From the NCBI RefSeq assembly GCF_013410215.1, contig NZ_JACCFQ010000001.1:558001-622000 (forward strand): a DNA stretch of 64,000 nucleotides, read 5' to 3'. Below are positions 33,109-43,071 of this stretch, piece by piece; position 1 is the first letter of the stretch; every line of letters begins with the position of its first letter. This DNA comes from Nesterenkonia sandarakina (GTDB lineage: Bacteria > Actinomycetota > Actinomycetes > Actinomycetales > Micrococcaceae). The translations under genes were made by a program, and so were the position numbers. The notes under the pieces are model-generated. The model saw nothing but the letters and a program-made list of their open reading frames with translations, searched no databases and was not told where the DNA came from.

Positions 33109-34254
33109 ATGAGCTCCCCAGATCCCGCAGACCCGTCAGCGCCTGCCCGCCCCGCGAACACCCCGAGCACGAAGGCCTCACCCCCGACTCCGCGGCAGAT
33201 CCGCCGCTGGCGCAAGTACCTCGCCGATGAGCAGGCCGAGGGTCGGCTCTACACCGCACTGGCCGAGCGCAAGCGCGGCGAGGAGCGTCAGATCCTGCTC
33301 GGGCTCGCCGCAGCGGAGAAGCGTCACGAGCAGCACTGGCGGGATCTCCTGGGCGCTGACGCCGAGCGGCTGCCCGCACCCTCCGCGCACCGGGTGCTGC
33401 TGGGCTGGATGGCGCGCATCTTCGGCTCTGTGTTCATCCTGGCGCTGGCCCAGCGCGCCGAGGGCGGCTCGCCCTACGACCAGGACGACGATGCGACCGC
33501 CCGCATGGCCGCCGATGAGGCCATCCACGAGGAGGTGGTCCGAGCCCTGGCCACCCGCGGGCGCGAGAAGCTCTCCGGGGGGTTCCGCGCCGCGGTCTTC
33601 GGCGCCAATGACGGGCTGGTCTCGAACCTGGCGCTGATCGTGGGCATGGGCGGCACCGGGGTCGGGGCCGGTGTGATCCTGCTGACCGGGATCGCCGGAC
33701 TGCTCGCCGGGGCTCTCTCGATGGCCGCCGGGGAGTTCGTCTCGGTGCGCAGCCAGCGCGAGCTCCTGGACGCCACCCGGCCCACACAGGTCACCCTGCG
33801 CGCAGCACCGGACCTGGACTTCGACCACAATGAGCTGATCCTGGTCTACCGGGCACGCGGCATGAGCCAGGCCGATGCCGAGCACCGCGCCCTGGAACGG
33901 CTGAACGTCTTCACCTGCGACTGCAGGCCGGAGCTCTCCCATGACCCCGAAGAGCCTGCCGATTCGCACGAGATCGTGGGATCGGCCTGGACCGCGGCCG
34001 GCTCCAGCTTCGTGTTCTTCGCCGTGGGAGCACTGATCCCGGTGCTGCCATATCTGCTGGGCAGCGAAGGGATCACCGCGATCGTCATCGCCAGCTCGCT
34101 GGTCGGGGTCGCGCTGCTGGCCACCGGCGCGGCAGTGGGACTGCTCTCCGGGGCCTCACCGCTCAAGCGCGGCCTGCGCCAGCTGGGCATCGGCCTCGGC
34201 GCGGCCGCCGTGACCTATCTTCTGGGCACGCTGCTCGGCGGCACCGTGGCCTGA
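33109..34254 (+). CDS. Ferritin-like/VIT1 fusion iron or manganese transporter
   Basis: 381 aa. An N-terminal rubrerythrin-like four-helix part (about 25-150) has paired E-x-x-H elements (EKRHEQHW, DEAIHEEVV). It is joined to a VIT1/CCC1 membrane domain with the hallmark GGFRAAVFGANDGLVSNLAL, SMAAGEFVSVRSQRELL and a cysteine-bearing FTCDCRPE loop. This combination is the MbfA type, which oxidises and exports Fe2+. A disordered Ser/Pro-rich start precedes it. Probably relieves iron or peroxide stress. Confidence 0.88.
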   Translation: MSSPDPADPSAPARPANTPSTKASPPTPRQIRRWRKYLADEQAEGRLYTALAERKRGEERQILLGLAAAEKRHEQHWRDLLGADAERLPAPSAHRVLLGWMARIFGSVFILALAQRAEGGSPYDQDDDATARMAADEAIHEEVVRALATRGREKLSGGFRAAVFGANDGLVSNLALIVGMGGTGVGAGVILLTGIAGLLAGALSMAAGEFVSVRSQRELLDATRPTQVTLRAAPDLDFDHNELILVYRARGMSQADAEHRALERLNVFTCDCRPELSHDPEEPADSHEIVGSAWTAAGSSFVFFAVGALIPVLPYLLGSEGITAIVIASSLVGVALLATGAAVGLLSGASPLKRGLRQLGIGLGAAAVTYLLGTLLGGTVA

Positions 34255-34375
34255 TCCCCCGCCTGAGGTCCCCCGGGACGCCGGCGCGGCCCCTGGAGAC
34301 GGGACCGGGAAGCAGGTCTAGACTCGGTGGGGCATGGTGAGCTGCATCACACATCCCTGACGAGAGGCGGCGACG

Positions 34376-34828
34376 ATGTTCGAACACGTTGAGGGCGAAC
34401 CGGTCCTGGTGCTCAGCGAGGACCGGTGCTGGGCCCTGCTGGAAGGCGTCGCCCATGGCCGGCTGGTCACCGTGGTCGGCGGGCGGGCCGATATCTTCCC
34501 GATCAACTGCGCCGTCGCAGACCGGAGGATCGTGCTGCGCACCGCTCCGGGCTCCAAGCTCGCGGAGATGGCCGTCAATGAGAGCGTGCTCTTCGAGGCC
34601 GACGGGATCCTCTCGGATCAGGCCTGGTCGGTGGTGGTGCGCGGCACGGCCGCCCGGCTGGAAACCTCCGCGGACCGGGAGGCCGCCGAGGCGCTGCAGA
34701 TCAAGCCGTGGGTGCCCACCGTGAAGGACTACTTCGTGCGGATCACCCCGCAGGAGATCAGCGGACGTCACTTCCGCTTCGGCGAGCACCCGGAGCGCGA
34801 GCTGGGCGAGGGCTCCGAGGGCGGCTGA
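34376..34828 (+). CDS. Pyridoxamine 5'-phosphate oxidase-family flavin-binding protein
   Basis: 150 aa split-barrel protein of the PNPOx-like family: LLEGVAHGRLVTVVGG, FPINCAVADRRIVLRTAPG, VLFEADG, WSVVVRGTA. Actinobacterial relatives bind FMN or F420, and several are DosR-regulated in mycobacteria; no DevR-box was seen upstream here. ATG 34376 after GAGAGGCGG. Confidence 0.85.
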   Translation: MFEHVEGEPVLVLSEDRCWALLEGVAHGRLVTVVGGRADIFPINCAVADRRIVLRTAPGSKLAEMAVNESVLFEADGILSDQAWSVVVRGTAARLETSADREAAEALQIKPWVPTVKDYFVRITPQEISGRHFRFGEHPERELGEGSEGG

Positions 34829-34843
34829 GCGCACAGACGAGGA

Positions 34844-34876
34844 CGGGGCCGCCCCTGATGATCAGGAACGGCCCCG
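34844..34876. terminator. Hairpin between convergent genes
   Basis: CGGGGCCG (34844-34851) pairs with CGGCCCCG (34869-34876), with a further CCTGAT/ATCAGG helix inside. It lies between convergent PNPOx and sucD. There is no T-run, so a bidirectional or Rho-assisted terminator. Confidence 0.6.
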
Positions 34877-34927
34877 CTCTGTGACTGTTGAGCCTGCGGC
34901 TGGTCAGGCTGCGAGGTGCAGTGAGCC

Positions 34928-35842
34928 TCAGCCCTTGAAGACCTCGCGGAGCAGCGCGGCGGTCTCGGACGGCGTCTTGCCGACCTTCACACCGGCGGCC
35001 TCCAGGGCCTCCTTCTTGCCTTCTGCCGTGCCCGAGCCGCCGGAGACGATGGCGCCGGCGTGGCCCATGGTCTTGCCCTCGGGAGCGGTGAAGCCGGCCA
35101 CGTAGCCCACCACGGGCTTGGTGACATGTTCCTTGATGTAGTCCGCGGCACGCTCTTCTGCGTCGCCGCCGATCTCACCGATCATCACGATGGCCTTGGT
35201 CTCCGGATCGTTCTCGAAGGCCTCCAGCGCATCGATGTGCGTGGTGCCGATGACCGGGTCGCCGCCGATGCCGATGGAGGTCGAGAAGCCGATGTCGCGC
35301 AGCTCGTACATCATCTGGTAGGTCAGCGTCCCGGACTTCGAGACCAGGCCGATGGGTCCGGCCTCGGTGATGTTCGCCGGGGTGATGCCGGCCAGGGCCT
35401 GACCCGGGGTGATGATGCCGGGGCAGTTCGGGCCGATGATCCGGGTGACGGGCTTGCCGTCAGGACCGGTCTTGGTCAACGAGAGGTTGAAGAACTCCGC
35501 GGAGTCCTGCACCGGGATGCCTTCGGTGATGACCACCAGCAGACCGATGCCGGCCTCGATCGCCTCCACAGCGGCATCCTTGGCGAACTTCGGCGGCACG
35601 AAGGCCACGGAGACGTCGGCCCCCGTCTTCTCCATGGCCTCGGCCACGGATTCGAAGACGGGCAGCTCGACCTCGTCGCCGGCCTGGTCCTTGTGGGACA
35701 CGGTGGTGCCGGCCTTGCGGGCGTTGACGCCGCCGACGATGTTGGTGCCTGCTTTGAGCATCAGGGCGGTGTGCTTGGTGCCCTCGCCGCCGGTGATGCC
35801 CTGGACGATGACCTTGGAGTCCTTGTTCAGGTAGATAGACAT
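34928..35842 (-). CDS. sucD: Succinate-CoA ligase, alpha subunit
   Basis: 304 aa. Forms the TCA-cycle succinyl-CoA synthetase with SucC; the alpha subunit binds CoA and carries the phospho-histidine. CoA-binding [10 protein letters not shown] near the start, [11 protein letters not shown], and the active-site [13 protein letters not shown] with H261 are all present. It starts 15 bp after sucC in the same operon. Confidence 0.97.
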   Translation of the reverse strand: MSIYLNKDSKVIVQGITGGEGTKHTALMLKAGTNIVGGVNARKAGTTVSHKDQAGDEVELPVFESVAEAMEKTGADVSVAFVPPKFAKDAAVEAIEAGIGLLVVITEGIPVQDSAEFFNLSLTKTGPDGKPVTRIIGPNCPGIITPGQALAGITPANITEAGPIGLVSKSGTLTYQMMYELRDIGFSTSIGIGGDPVIGTTHIDALEAFENDPETKAIVMIGEIGGDAEERAADYIKEHVTKPVVGYVAGFTAPEGKTMGHAGAIVSGGSGTAEGKKEALEAAGVKVGKTPSETAALLREVFKG

Positions 35843-35857
35843 TGTGTGAGCAGGTCC

Positions 35858-37036
35858 TTACTTGTCAGTCCGCGCGGAATGCGCAAGTTCGGCGGCCTTG
35901 TCGGCGCCGGCGTCCATGGTGTCAGCGGTGGTGACCAGCGGGTGGTTCGCCGCTTGCAGGATCCGGCGCCCCTCCTCCACGTTGTTGCCGTCGAGGCGGA
36001 CCACGAGCGGCTTGCTGGCGGAGTCGCCGAGGATCTCCAGAGCCTTGACGATGCCGTTGGCCACGGCGTCGCAGGAGGTGATCCCGCCGAAGACGTTGAC
36101 GAACACCGATTCGACCTGCTCGTCGCCGAGGATGACGTCGAGGCCGTTGGCCATGACCTCAGCCGAGGCGCCGCCGCCGATGTCCAGGAAGTTCGCCGGC
36201 TTCACGCCGCCGTGGGCCTCGCCCGCGTAGGCGACGACGTCCAGGGTGGACATGACCAGACCGGCGCCGTTGCCGATGATGCCGACCTGGCCGTCAAGCT
36301 TGACGTAGTTCAGGTCATTGGCCTTGGCCTTGGCCTCCAGCGGATCCTCGGTCTGCTCGTCCACGAGCTCGGAGTGACCCGGCTGGCGGAATCCGGCGTT
36401 CTCGTCGATGGTGACCTTGCCGTCGAGGGCGATGATCTGCCCGTCGCCGGTCTTCACCAGCGGGTTCACCTCGACCAGCGTGGCGTCCTCCTTGGAGAAC
36501 ACGGTCCACAGCTGCACGAAGGCGTGCGCCAGCTGATCGTGCTGCTCGGCGGGGAAACCGGCCTTCTCGGCGATCTCCTTGCCCTTGGCCGCATCGATGC
36601 CGGTGTTCGGGTCCACGTTCACCCGTGCCAGCGCCTCGGGCCGCTCTTCGGCGAGCTGCTCGATCTCCACGCCGCCCTCTTTGGAGCACATCACGAGGTA
36701 GTCGCGGTTGGCTCGGTCCAGCAGGATCGAGAAGTAGTACTCATCTGCGATGTCTGCACCCTGGGCGATCATCACGCGGTGCACGGTGTGCCCCTTGATG
36801 TCCATGCCCAGGATGGCTTCAGCATGCTGCTGCGCTTCATCGGCGCTCTTGGCCAGTTTGACGCCGCCGGCTTTGCCGCGGCCTCCGACCTTTACCTGAG
36901 CCTTGACGACGACGACGCCACCGATCTTCTCGGCGGCCGCCTTCGCTTCTTCCGGGGTCTGCGCCACGATTCCGGCCAGCACGGGAACACCGTGTGCCTC
37001 GAAGAGATCGCGCGCCTGGTACTCATACAGGTCCAC
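35858..37036 (-). CDS. sucC: Succinate-CoA ligase, beta subunit
   Basis: 392 aa ATP-grasp subunit: [20 protein letters not shown]-terminus, [18 protein letters not shown] nucleotide-binding region, and [18 protein letters not shown] near the CoA/phosphate site. ATG 37036; a separate promoter probably lies in the 73 bp before pcrA. Confidence 0.97.
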   Translation of the reverse strand: MDLYEYQARDLFEAHGVPVLAGIVAQTPEEAKAAAEKIGGVVVVKAQVKVGGRGKAGGVKLAKSADEAQQHAEAILGMDIKGHTVHRVMIAQGADIADEYYFSILLDRANRDYLVMCSKEGGVEIEQLAEERPEALARVNVDPNTGIDAAKGKEIAEKAGFPAEQHDQLAHAFVQLWTVFSKEDATLVEVNPLVKTGDGQIIALDGKVTIDENAGFRQPGHSELVDEQTEDPLEAKAKANDLNYVKLDGQVGIIGNGAGLVMSTLDVVAYAGEAHGGVKPANFLDIGGGASAEVMANGLDVILGDEQVESVFVNVFGGITSCDAVANGIVKALEILGDSASKPLVVRLDGNNVEEGRRILQAANHPLVTTADTMDAGADKAAELAHSARTDK

Positions 37037-37109
37037 GTGTGTGTCCTTCTACGTCGAAGTCATCTCTACATGTGAAGGCCCGCGGCGCGGCGCGGTTCAC
37101 GCGCAGCGC

Positions 37110-39821
37110 TCAGCTGACCTTCTCCAGTGGAGCATATCGCAGGAGGAGTCGCTTCTCGGACCCGGCGAAGCTGACCTTGGCCACGGTCTTCGCCCCTGAA
37201 CCTTCCACCGCGAGCACCTCACCCACCCCGAACCGCTGGTGACTGACCCGATCACCGGGGCTCAGACTGGGCAGCTCCCGGTCCGGGTCCACCTGACTCG
37301 GCGCGGCTCCTCGGGTGGCCCCGGGCAGCGAGGAGGAGACCTTCTCGCTGCCGGCCGCGCCGTAGATGGTGGCGCCTGAGCGCGGTGCCCCGGAGCCGTA
37401 GGAGTTCGACCCCGAGCCCCAGCCGCCGCTGAGGCTGCCGGCCCCGCCCTGGATGGAGCCCCCGAAGCCGGAGGATCCGAAGCCGCCCGAGCCGAAGCGC
37501 GGGCCGCGGGAGGAGGTGGAGGACGCGGCGTCGACCTCGATCAGCTCCTCCGGGATCTCTCCGAGGAACTGGCTCGGCGGGTTGAACTGGTGCTGGCCCC
37601 AGAGATGCCGGGACTCAGCCCGGGAGAGGTAGAGCCGCTGACGAGCACGGGTCAGACCGACATACGCCAGCCGGCGCTCCTCGGCGAGCTCCTCGGGATC
37701 AGACATCGACCGGGAGTGCGGGAAGATCCCGTGCTCCATGCCGGTGAGGAAGACCACCGGGAACTCCAGGCCCTTGGCGGTGTGCAGGGTCATCAGGGTC
37801 ACCTGGCCCTGCTCCACCGCCAGCCGCTGAGACTCGGCGTCCTCCGCGGAGGGGATCGCGTCGGCGTCGGCGACCAGAGAGACCTGCTCCAGGAAGTTCG
37901 CCAGCGCACCGGGGCCCTCCTGCGGTCCCGCGCCGGTGAGCCCGGCGTCGGCGCTGGCGCCGGCGGTCGACCCGGTCTCGGTCTCCAGGAAGTCCTCGCC
38001 CGGGACGACTCCCCCGGAGACGGTGTCCCCGTTGGTGTCTCGGGCGGAGTCTGCGGCGGCGGCCTCGGTCTCGTATTCCTTGACCACGGCCACCAGCTCA
38101 CCGAGGTTGTCCGCCCGGGATTCGTCCTGGAGGTCCTTGGACTGGCGCAGCGCCTCGAGCATCCCGGACTGCTCCAGCACGGCCTCGAGCACCACTGAGG
38201 GCCGGCCGTCCTGGTTGAGCTGGATCAGGTCATCGATCATCCGCACGAAGGAGGCGATGGCCTTGAGCGAGCGGGTCGCGATCCCGGGGGCCTGATCGGC
38301 CCGGCGCAGCGCCTCCAAGAAGGTGGTCCGGTCCCGGGTGGCCAGGGTGGCCACGGCACCTTCGGCGCGCTCCCCGATCCCGCGCTTGGGCTCGTTGAGG
38401 ATCCGGCGCAGGTTGACGTCGTCGTCGGGGTTGTTGACCACCCGCAGGTAGGCGAGGGCGTCCTTGATCTCTTTGCGGTCGTAGAACCGGGTGCCGCCGA
38501 TGACCCGGTACGGGATGCCCCGGTTGATCAGCCGCTCCTCCAGCGAGCGGGACTGCGCGTTGGTCCGGTAGAACACGGCGACGTCGGAGGGCTTGATCCC
38601 GTGCGAGTCGCCGAGGGAGTCGATGGTGCGCGCGATCCATTCCGCCTCGTCGTTCTCCGAGGGGGCCACGTGCAGCACCACCGGGGACCCCTCGCCCAGG
38701 GCGGTCCAGAGCTTCTTCTCGGTGCGGTTCGGGTTCTGCGAGATCACCGCGTTGGCGGCGTTGAGGATGGTCTGCGTGGAGCGGTAGTTCTGCTCCAGCT
38801 TGATCGTGGTGGCATCGGGGTAGTCCCGGGCGAATTCGACGATGTTGCGGATGTCGGCGCCGCGGAAGGCGTAGATGGACTGATCCGAGTCCCCGACCAC
38901 GGTGAGCTCCGCGCCGGGCGTGGGGACCTGGTTCATCGCCTCCGCTGCGGTCTCGGTGGGGCCGGTGAGCTGGCGGACCAGTCGGTACTGGGCGTGGTTC
39001 GTGTCCTGGTACTCATCGACGAGCACGTGCCGGAAGCGGCGCCGGTAGCTGTCCAGGATCCGCGGGAAGGCGTCGAACATGTAGACCGTCTCGGCGAGCA
39101 GGTCATCGAAGTCATAGGCGTTGGCCGCGCGCAGCCTCTCGCTGTACTCCCGGTAGACCGTGGCGACCGCCTCGGAGAACGGCTCATGGGCGGCGGTGGA
39201 CTGGAACTCATCGGCGTCCACGAGTTCGTTCTTCAGCGCCGAGATCTTGTTCTTCAGCGCACGCGGGGCGAACCGCTTCGGGTCCAGGTCATGGGACTTC
39301 GCGATGGTGGTGATCAGCCGCAGCGAGTCCGCACTGTCATAGATCGTGAAGGTGGAGCGACGACCCAGGTGGGCGGCCTCGGCGCGCAGGATCCGCACGC
39401 AGGAGGAGTGAAAGGTGGAGATCCACATCCGCTCCGCCGAGGGGCCGATCATCTCCGCGATGCGGTCCTTCATCTCCCGGGCCGCCTTGTTGGTGAAGGT
39501 GATCGCGAGGATCTCATGCGGCCGGGCGGCTCCGCTGCGCAGCAGGTGTACCACCCGTCGGGTCAGCACCCGGGTCTTGCCGGAGCCTGCACCGGCCACG
39601 ATCAGCAGCGGGGATCCTGAGTGCAGCACGGCCGCCTGCTGCTCGGGGTTCAGCTCGGCGTCGGCGTCGGCGGGCGGCTGAGCGGCCGAGGGCTGGGACT
39701 GCTGCAGCACGGCGGGCCCGCCGTCGTCCTGGGGTTCGGAACTCTCGGCAGCGCCGGGGCTGGTGGGCTTGCGTGAGTGCTCGGCGGGCGCGGCCTTCGG
39801 CGGGGTGAAGAGGAAATCCAT
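37110..39821 (-). CDS. pcrA: ATP-dependent DNA helicase PcrA/UvrD
   Basis: 903 aa superfamily 1A 3'-5' helicase for repair and replication restart. Walker A VAGAGSGKTRVLTRRV (K82), Walker B VDEYQDTNHAQ, motif III GDSDQSIYAFRGAD, motif IV QNYRST and motif V TLHTAKGLEFPVVFL are intact. The chain is extended by a disordered N-terminus (1-55), an acidic insert (about 590-650), and a Gly/Ser-rich segment (about 765-820) before the conserved C-terminal RNA-polymerase-interacting-like region GDRVSHQRFGVGEV. Confidence 0.96.
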   Translation of the reverse strand: MDFLFTPPKAAPAEHSRKPTSPGAAESSEPQDDGGPAVLQQSQPSAAQPPADADAELNPEQQAAVLHSGSPLLIVAGAGSGKTRVLTRRVVHLLRSGAARPHEILAITFTNKAAREMKDRIAEMIGPSAERMWISTFHSSCVRILRAEAAHLGRRSTFTIYDSADSLRLITTIAKSHDLDPKRFAPRALKNKISALKNELVDADEFQSTAAHEPFSEAVATVYREYSERLRAANAYDFDDLLAETVYMFDAFPRILDSYRRRFRHVLVDEYQDTNHAQYRLVRQLTGPTETAAEAMNQVPTPGAELTVVGDSDQSIYAFRGADIRNIVEFARDYPDATTIKLEQNYRSTQTILNAANAVISQNPNRTEKKLWTALGEGSPVVLHVAPSENDEAEWIARTIDSLGDSHGIKPSDVAVFYRTNAQSRSLEERLINRGIPYRVIGGTRFYDRKEIKDALAYLRVVNNPDDDVNLRRILNEPKRGIGERAEGAVATLATRDRTTFLEALRRADQAPGIATRSLKAIASFVRMIDDLIQLNQDGRPSVVLEAVLEQSGMLEALRQSKDLQDESRADNLGELVAVVKEYETEAAAADSARDTNGDTVSGGVVPGEDFLETETGSTAGASADAGLTGAGPQEGPGALANFLEQVSLVADADAIPSAEDAESQRLAVEQGQVTLMTLHTAKGLEFPVVFLTGMEHGIFPHSRSMSDPEELAEERRLAYVGLTRARQRLYLSRAESRHLWGQHQFNPPSQFLGEIPEELIEVDAASSTSSRGPRFGSGGFGSSGFGGSIQGGAGSLSGGWGSGSNSYGSGAPRSGATIYGAAGSEKVSSSLPGATRGAAPSQVDPDRELPSLSPGDRVSHQRFGVGEVLAVEGSGAKTVAKVSFAGSEKRLLLRYAPLEKVS

Positions 39822-39920
39822 GGTGGACCCAGTCTAAGCGCCGGAGCTGACACCCACCCGGGGCGTGCGCGGGTGAAACCTCTGCCAGACTAAGAGCACG
39901 CGGATCTATCCAGGAGGGTC

Positions 39921-40649
39921 ATGTCCAAGCGGCGCAAGAAGGTGCGGGGCAACCCCGCGCGCGAGCCCACGCAGCCAGAAGCCTCGGGAAGCCCGGGTGC
40001 TGCCGGCGGGCTCCGGGCGTTTCGGCAGGCCCGCCGGGAGGGCCGCGACATCTCCACGACGCCGCAGCGGCGCGACGACGTGCGCCCGGGCTACCTCAGC
40101 GAGGCGAGCCAGCGGGCCGGGGCGGGCACGGATTCCAATCCGCACCTGCTGCTCTACGCGCTGCTGGGCCTGATGGCCTTCCTCTTCGCCTACCTGCACC
40201 TCTATGCGCTGCCGCAGATGAATTATTTCGCCGGCGGCTTCTCCATGCCGGACAGCCGACTGCTGGGCTACTCGGTGGAGGACATCGAGAGGCTGCGCAA
40301 TGGCATGGACGCCGACGGCACCGGGCAGCTCAGCTTCCTGCACCGCACCGCCGGCATCCTCTTCCCGCTCTCCTTCCTGCTCGCGAGCTGGGCCGTGGTG
40401 GGGCTGGTGATGAAGCGCGGAGTGATCCGCTGGATCGTGCTCAGCGGGGCGGTGCTCTTCGCCGCGGTGGACATCACCGAGAACTTCCTGATCGACCGGA
40501 TCCTCACGATGGAGCCGCTGGATCCCGGACTGGTCGCCGTCTCCTCGGTCTTCACCGTCACCAGTTGGGCGCTGCTGATGATCCTGGGGGTCGTGGTGCT
40601 CGGTTCAGTGGTGATGAGCCTGATCCGACAGGGCGTGGAACGGCGCTAG
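39921..40649 (+). CDS. Hypothetical four-helix membrane protein
   Basis: 242 aa. A basic, disordered N-terminus (1-75) precedes hydrophobic helices at about 75-95, 140-160, 170-190 and 205-235. A loop holds PDSRLLGYSVEDIERLRNG. No family recognised. ATG 39921 follows AGGAGG. Divergent from pcrA. Confidence 0.7.
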   Translation: MSKRRKKVRGNPAREPTQPEASGSPGAAGGLRAFRQARREGRDISTTPQRRDDVRPGYLSEASQRAGAGTDSNPHLLLYALLGLMAFLFAYLHLYALPQMNYFAGGFSMPDSRLLGYSVEDIERLRNGMDADGTGQLSFLHRTAGILFPLSFLLASWAVVGLVMKRGVIRWIVLSGAVLFAAVDITENFLIDRILTMEPLDPGLVAVSSVFTVTSWALLMILGVVVLGSVVMSLIRQGVERR

Positions 40650-40740
40650 CCCGCAGGCCAGCTCCGGGCGGGACGCGCCCCAGGTAGGATGGTCCGGTGC
40701 CGCGCAGGACTCACGGCATACGGTGGTCTCCACCGGTCAA

Positions 40741-40816
40741 CCCTCCGTAGCTCAGGGGATAGAGCACCGCTCTCCTAAAGCGGGTGTCGCAGGTTCGAAT
40801 CCTGCCGGGGGGACCA
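40741..40816 (+). tRNA. tRNA-Arg (anticodon CCT)
   Basis: Full cloverleaf: acceptor CCCTCCG (40741-40747) with CGGGGGG (40806-40812), D-arm GCTC...GAGC, anticodon stem CCGCT/AGCGG with loop CTCCTAA (anticodon 40774-40776), T-arm GCAGG-TTCGAAT-CCTGC, discriminator A 40813, and an encoded CCA (40814-40816). Confidence 0.97.
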
Positions 40817-40951
40817 TGCCTGCCTCAGCCACCGCATTGCCTGGCCGAGTTCAGCATCAAAAGACGCCGAACCGGGTGCAGTGTGGCAGAACACATCTAC
40901 AGTAGACCTAGCCGGCCCGCTCAGGACCGGGGCTAACTGGAGGAGAGCGAC

Positions 40952-41101
40952 ATGTCCGAGACCAATTTCCAGGATGAGGTCCTGCATAAGCTTCGGTCGC
41001 TGGAAGAGTCGAATCAGAGAATCGAACGCGAGCTGCGGCTGATCAAGAACTACCAGCAGGAAGTCGTAGACGACCACACCGACTACACGACTCGAGGCTG
41101 A
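40952..41101 (+). CDS. 49-aa charged helical small protein
   Basis: ATG 40952 follows GGAGGAGAG with ideal spacing. The product begins MSETNFQDEVLHKLRSLEE and is strongly helical and amphipathic (heptad-like through about residue 38), ending DYTTRG. It lies between tRNA-Arg and an 11-bp-stem hairpin, forming a complete small transcription unit. Function unknown; a coiled-coil partner protein is possible. Confidence 0.8.
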   Translation: MSETNFQDEVLHKLRSLEESNQRIERELRLIKNYQQEVVDDHTDYTTRG

Positions 41102-41147
41102 GCCGCGCAGCAGCCTGGGGTCAGATGCGCTGCTGCAGGTCTCACGA

Positions 41148-41174
41148 GAGGGCCGGTCCTGGTGACCGGCCCTC
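41148..41174. terminator. Strong hairpin terminator between convergent genes
   Basis: GAGGGCCGGTC (41148-41158) pairs perfectly with GACCGGCCCTC (41164-41174) over a 5-nt loop. It lies between the small protein and the convergent nucleotidyltransferase-like gene, and probably serves both. Confidence 0.85.
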
Positions 41175-41214
41175 CCTCATGTCCTGAGGGTGCGGGAGAT
41201 GCACCTACCTCGAC

Positions 41215-41718
41215 TCAGCGCCCGAGGTGGCGCTGCAGCGCCTCGGCCCGCTCGGCTCGTCCCATCAGCCGGTAGGCCGCCAGCCATTCCTCCGGACGCG
41301 CCATCCTCAGGCCCTGCCACATATGCCCGGGCCTGGCCGGAATGCTCACCACGCGACCCTGCGACTCCAGCGCGAAGCCGACCAGCACGTCGATGCTGTG
41401 GTCCCCGGCATCGACCTGCAGGGCGGCGCTGGTGCGGAAGATCCCGGACCGCTCCCGGCGCAGGTGCCGCAGCCCCATCGCCGCCAGCACCTGCTCCACG
41501 GCGGGCACCGGGTCGACCCAGCGCCCGCCCTGGACCCCCGCCTCTGAATCGATCACCAAGTCCCAGTCCTGGACCGTCTGGATGAGCCCCAGGCTTGCCA
41601 GCAGCCAGGATCCACCGACCACACTCTCGATCCCGGCCTCGCTCAGCGCCGACTGGAGCCTGGTCACCGTCTGCAGCGGCGGGATCGACGGGGCAGCACT
41701 GGCTGCGAAGACATCCAT
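41215..41718 (-). CDS. Nucleotidyltransferase-fold-like hypothetical protein
   Basis: 167 aa from ATG 41718. ESVVGGSWLLASLGL and QDWDLVID resemble the G-G/D-x-D layout of minimal or AbiEii-like nucleotidyltransferases. The second aspartate position and a downstream QVDAGDHSIDVLVGF strand are consistent with that fold, but the match is weak. Divergent from the Old Yellow Enzyme gene; both could share the 144-bp gap as promoter region. Confidence 0.55.
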   Translation of the reverse strand: MDVFAASAAPSIPPLQTVTRLQSALSEAGIESVVGGSWLLASLGLIQTVQDWDLVIDSEAGVQGGRWVDPVPAVEQVLAAMGLRHLRRERSGIFRTSAALQVDAGDHSIDVLVGFALESQGRVVSIPARPGHMWQGLRMARPEEWLAAYRLMGRAERAEALQRHLGR

Positions 41719-41862
41719 CGCTCCACGATATCCACCCGGGACTGTGACCTTCGCCCGGATCAGGAATCGAAGCCGCCCGGTGACGGTTGGTCTGTGCAGA
41801 ACGGACCGGGCGCCTCCTTCACCGGGGGCGCGCGGACCACCACGGATGAAAGGACCTTCTCC

Positions 41863-42969
41863 ATGACCACTGCCGCTGAGACCAGCCAGGTGCAGGACAC
41901 GCTCTTCTCCCCGCTCTCTCTGGGAGCCATCGAGATCCGCAACCGGCTGGTGATGGCCCCGCTGACCCGGATCCGCGCCGGCGAGGACGGGGTGCCCAAT
42001 GAGCTGATGGTTCAGTACTACACCCAGCGCGCCTCGCTGAGGCTGATCGTCACTGAGGGCACCTTCCCGGTGATGGAGGGACGCACCTGGATCGGTCAGC
42101 CCGGACTGCAGACGCCCGAGCAGGTCGCCGGCTGGCGCAGGGTCACCGATTCGGTGCACGCCGCGGGCGGGAAGATCATCGCCCAGATCATGCACGGCGG
42201 GCGGATCGGCCATGAGCTGATCTCCGGCACCGGCCGCGTCGTGGCACCCAGCGCGCTCGCCGCCCCCGGTGAGATCCGCACCCCTGAGGGCAAGGCGCCC
42301 CACCCGGTGCCGCATGCGCTGAGCGCCGAGGAGGTCGCACAGACCATCACCGATTTCACCGAGGCCTCGCGCAACGCGATCGAGGCGGGCTTCGACGGCG
42401 TGCAGCTCCACGGCGCCAACGGCTACCTGCTCCATGAGTTCACCGCCCCAGGGTCGAACACCCGCACCGACGGCTACGGCGGCTCCCCGCAGAACCGGGC
42501 GCGGCTCTCGGTGGAGGTCGCGGCCTCGGTCTCCGCGGCGATCGGCGCTGACCGCACCGGCATCCGGCTCTCCCCGCAGCACAACATCCAGGGGGCCATG
42601 GAGGAGGACCACGACGACGCGATGGCCACCTACCGCGCCATGGCGGAAGGTTTCGCACCCCTGGGACTCAGCCACATCGATGTGCTCAACGCAGACCCGG
42701 CCAGCGAGATCGTGCAGCTGATCCGTTCCGTCTCCGGCGCCCCGCTGATCGCCAACTCAGGCTTCGGCGTGCAGACCACCCGCGAGGAGGCGCTCCGGCT
42801 CCTCGAACAGAACCTCTCCGAGGCTGTGGGCGTGGGCCGCTCGGCGATCGCCAACCCGGATCTGGCTCGCCGCTGGGAGCTCGGACTCGAGGAGAACGAG
42901 CCCGATCCCTCGACCTTCTACGTCGGCGGAGAGCGCGGCTACACCGACTACCCGGCGCTGCGGAACTGA
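41863..42969 (+). CDS. Old Yellow Enzyme-family flavin oxidoreductase
   Basis: 368 aa FMN-dependent alkene reductase. TIM-barrel motifs: RNRLVMAPLTRIRA at the N-terminus, AQIMHGGRIGH (H-binding of FMN phosphate region), GVQLHGANGYLLHEF with the paired substrate-binding His and Asn, and VGRSAIANPDLARRW at the C-terminus. ATG 41863 after GAAAGGA. Reduces alpha,beta-unsaturated carbonyls or nitro-compounds with NAD(P)H; physiological substrate unknown. Confidence 0.92.
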   Translation: MTTAAETSQVQDTLFSPLSLGAIEIRNRLVMAPLTRIRAGEDGVPNELMVQYYTQRASLRLIVTEGTFPVMEGRTWIGQPGLQTPEQVAGWRRVTDSVHAAGGKIIAQIMHGGRIGHELISGTGRVVAPSALAAPGEIRTPEGKAPHPVPHALSAEEVAQTITDFTEASRNAIEAGFDGVQLHGANGYLLHEFTAPGSNTRTDGYGGSPQNRARLSVEVAASVSAAIGADRTGIRLSPQHNIQGAMEEDHDDAMATYRAMAEGFAPLGLSHIDVLNADPASEIVQLIRSVSGAPLIANSGFGVQTTREEALRLLEQNLSEAVGVGRSAIANPDLARRWELGLEENEPDPSTFYVGGERGYTDYPALRN

Positions 42970-43071
42970 CCCGGCGGAGCGTCGGCTGAGGGCACTGCCA
43001 GCGGCGGCACCGTCAGAGGCAGCGCCGTCAGGGGTGATCACCGTCCGGCGGCGGTCACCGGCTGGCGGTGC

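Noticed and set aside
35060-37075. Plus-strand 671-codon open frame over sucC/sucD
   Set aside because: Antisense shadow of two highly conserved genes.
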